Assembly (NCBI GenBank): GCA_023430545.1
Contig: JAEZAF010000051.1
Coordinates: 1-7,093, forward strand
From: Chloroflexota bacterium
Lineage (GTDB): Bacteria; Chloroflexota; Anaerolineae; Aggregatilineales; Phototrophicaceae
DNA length: 7,093 nucleotides
Direction: 5' to 3'
Shown here: one piece after another, positions 6,379-7,093 of the stretch
How the letters are laid out: each line of letters starts with the position of its first letter
Position numbering within the stretch: the stretch's first letter is position 1
Program-made: the position numbers and the translations under genes
Notes under the pieces: generated by a model
The model's input: only the letters and a program-made list of their open reading frames with translations
What the model was told of the DNA's origin: nothing
Database searches by the model: none

Positions 6379-6433
6379 TTTATAGTCTTAATTCCGAAAG
6401 GGTATTTACTTCCCTTTTGATAGTGACTATAAA
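6379..6433. repeat. Nested inverted repeats in the leader and promoter of the nmrA-like gene
   Basis: An outer perfect 9-bp pair, TTTATAGTC (6379-6387) and GACTATAAA (6425-6433), encloses an inner 6-bp pair, AAAGGG (6397-6402) and CCCTTT (6412-6417). The two are centred one base apart. The outer left arm touches the ribosome site and the outer right arm covers the -10 element, so binding or RNA folding here could affect both transcription and translation of the reductase gene. Confidence 0.5.
6420..6430. promoter_or_regulatory. Palindrome over the nmrA-like -10, candidate HxlR operator
   Basis: ATAGT-G-ACTAT is a perfect 11-base palindrome covering five of the six bases of the -10 and the probable start region of the nmrA-like promoter. 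HxlR-family repressors bind short TA-rich dyads, and the regulator gene is adjacent, so it is the obvious candidate ligand (inference). Confidence 0.5.
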
Positions 6434-6454
6434 TCGGGAACCCTGCTCTGTCAT
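6426..6454 (-). promoter_or_regulatory. Promoter of the nmrA-like gene
   Basis: On the minus strand, ATGACA (6454-6449, five of six to TTGACA) is separated by exactly 17 bases from TATAGT (6431-6426, five of six to TATAAT). The predicted start near 6419 gives a leader of about 52 bases that includes the ribosome site AAGGAG. Confidence 0.7.
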
Positions 6455-6488
6455 CTAACCGAACGGGTAGCAAGTGCCTGCCGAAACG

Positions 6489-6503
6489 GATAGGCACCCT
6501 ATC
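6489..6503. promoter_or_regulatory. Palindrome at the -35 position of the hxlR promoter, candidate autoregulatory site
   Basis: GATAGG-CAC-CCTATC is a perfect 6-3-6 palindrome. It shares the outer arms ATAG...CTAT with the palindrome at 6420-6430, but with five instead of three bases between them. Its left arm occupies exactly the place of a -35 hexamer for the extended -10 at 6512-6517, which fits repression by the regulator of its own gene (inference). Confidence 0.45.
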
Positions 6504-6508
6504 AGATG

Positions 6509-6517
6509 TGATATAAT
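6509..6517 (+). promoter_or_regulatory. Extended -10 promoter of the HxlR regulator gene
   Basis: TG-A-TATAAT is a perfect extended -10 element. No -35 match exists at 16-18 bases upstream, which extended -10 promoters tolerate. The expected transcription start, seven bases after the hexamer, is 6524, the A of the regulator's first ATG, predicting a leaderless transcript. Confidence 0.65.
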
Positions 6518-6523
6518 GAATGG

Positions 6524-6952
6524 ATGAAAGAGATGACAGAATCAACCCACCCTAACGTAACCAGCCACCCGTCACCAGACGCCTGTGAGCATCGGCCAAG
6601 GTTCGCGATCAATCATGTCGCACATCTGGTAGGGGATGGCTGGCTGCTGCTCATTATCTCTGAGCTGATGAATGGAATGCGGCGCTTCAGCGAGCTTCAG
6701 GAATCCCTCAGCCGCGCAGGTGTCAGCGGGCATGTCAGTATCAGCCCCAAGACACTGTCACAGCGCCTCAAGTTTATGGAGGCCAACGGCCTGATCACCC
6801 GCGAATCGTTTGCGGAGATCCCACCGCGTGTCGAATACAGTCTGACGGAAAAAGGCCACGCACTCTATGGGATCATTCAGGCCATGAGCGACTTTGAAGC
6901 ACGTTATATGGCGGATTTTGAATGTCAGGGCGGCCCGCACCACAAGGACTAG
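6524..6952 (+). CDS. HxlR family transcriptional regulator
   Basis: A 142-residue winged-helix DNA-binding protein. The family landmarks are visible: a Cys near the N-terminus (C21), VGDGWLLLIISELMNGMRRFSELQ (36-59, normally GGKW at the start), the recognition-helix region ISPKTLSQRLKFMEANGLI (73-91) and the wing PPRVEYSLTEKGHAL (100-114). About seven extra residues (AGVSGHVS region, 65-72) sit between the first helices and the recognition helix. HxlR proteins act as dimers, and several sense electrophiles or oxidants through the N-terminal Cys; C21 could do this. An in-frame TGA at 6509-6511 rules out a longer protein. ATG 6524 lacks a Shine-Dalgarno but fits a leaderless start; ATG 6533 is the alternative. 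The likely target is the divergent nmrA-like gene. Confidence 0.92.
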   Translation: MKEMTESTHPNVTSHPSPDACEHRPRFAINHVAHLVGDGWLLLIISELMNGMRRFSELQESLSRAGVSGHVSISPKTLSQRLKFMEANGLITRESFAEIPPRVEYSLTEKGHALYGIIQAMSDFEARYMADFECQGGPHHKD

Positions 6953-6974
6953 CCGTCTAACGTCGCGGCTTTTT
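6951..6974 (+). terminator. Weak terminator candidate after the HxlR gene
   Basis: AGCCG (6951-6955) can pair with CGGCT (6966-6970) around a 10-base loop, followed directly by TTTT. The stem is short, and the element overlaps the HxlR stop codon and the coding end of the convergent gene. Confidence 0.35.
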
Positions 6975-7093
6975 CGGGCCGAAGATCACCGCTGCCAGCA
7001 CCGCGCCGACCAGCGCACCGATCACGATCGTCACAAAAATATCGATCCCTTGAAACAGCAGGCCGACGACAATCCCGACCGCTGCCCCTACCA
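6957..7093 (-). CDS. Glycine-rich membrane protein, C-terminal fragment
   Basis: An open frame enters from the right edge and ends at TAG (6959-6957), giving the last 44 residues of a protein. They are almost entirely hydrophobic with regular Gly/Ala spacing (VGAAVGIVVGLL, then IGALVGAVLAAVIFG), broken by QGID. They form two probable membrane helices and finish with a basic tail KKPRR, expected on the cytoplasmic side. The glycine spacing recalls glycine-zipper packing. No family can be assigned from the fragment. The gene converges on hxlR with only four bases between stops. Confidence 0.65.
   Translation of the reverse strand, partial: VGAAVGIVVGLLFQGIDIFVTIVIGALVGAVLAAVIFGPKKPRR

Noticed and set aside
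1..7093. Mobile elements, CRISPR arrays, toxin-antitoxin or defence genes, tRNA and rRNA
   Set aside because: No transposase, integrase, regularly spaced repeat, defence-gene motif or cloverleaf was seen on either strand.

Overview
The window is a run of ordinary-looking bacterial chromosome with moderate-to-high G+C. It has eight genes on both strands, two of them cut by the window edges. I see no insertion sequence, phage gene, CRISPR array, tRNA or rRNA. The gene families (a GH63-type mannosylglycerate-hydrolase-like glycosidase, a DUF3891 protein, a CoA_binding_2 protein, and a GNAT acetyltransferase near an NmrA/HxlR pair) and the style of the proteins recall Chloroflexota (Anaerolineae-like). 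This is an impression from memory of families, not a proof, and other free-living bacteria are possible.

Left part (1-2521): a partial FAD-dependent oxidoreductase on the minus strand is divergent from a complete cytoplasmic GH63-like glycosidase on the plus strand. They share a 167-bp control region with a perfect 6-3-6 dyad (TGAAAC-GAT-GTTTCA) at the -35 position of a candidate promoter for the glycosidase. This pair is the most likely metabolic module of the window, probably for an unidentified glycoside. Middle part (2632-3839): a small CoA-binding (YccU-like) protein converges on a DUF3891 protein. The DUF3891 gene has an odd leader with a strong Shine-Dalgarno sequence in front of a three-codon frame.

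Right-middle (4059-5430): a small secreted protein of unknown function (minus strand, with its own strong terminator) is divergent from a GNAT acetyltransferase (plus strand). A hairpin terminator, probably bidirectional, separates the acetyltransferase from the convergent NmrA-like gene.

Right part (5462-6952): an NmrA-like NAD(P)-binding reductase and an HxlR-family regulator are divergently transcribed, an arrangement like E. coli qorB (ytfG)/ytfH. Their 156-bp intergenic region is the best-resolved regulatory region here. It has a convincing promoter for the nmrA-like gene (ATGACA-N17-TATAGT) whose -10 overlaps the palindrome ATAGT-G-ACTAT. It also has an extended -10 (TGaTATAAT) for the regulator with a second palindrome, GATAGG-CAC-CCTATC, where a -35 would sit. 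That extended -10 places the regulator's transcription start at or next to its AUG, suggesting a leaderless mRNA. The window ends in the C-terminus of a small glycine-rich membrane protein that converges on the regulator.

No clearly new multi-gene system is visible. The points most worth following are the hxlR/nmrA operator architecture, the glycosidase/oxidoreductase pair, the DUF3891 leader and the secreted orphan protein.
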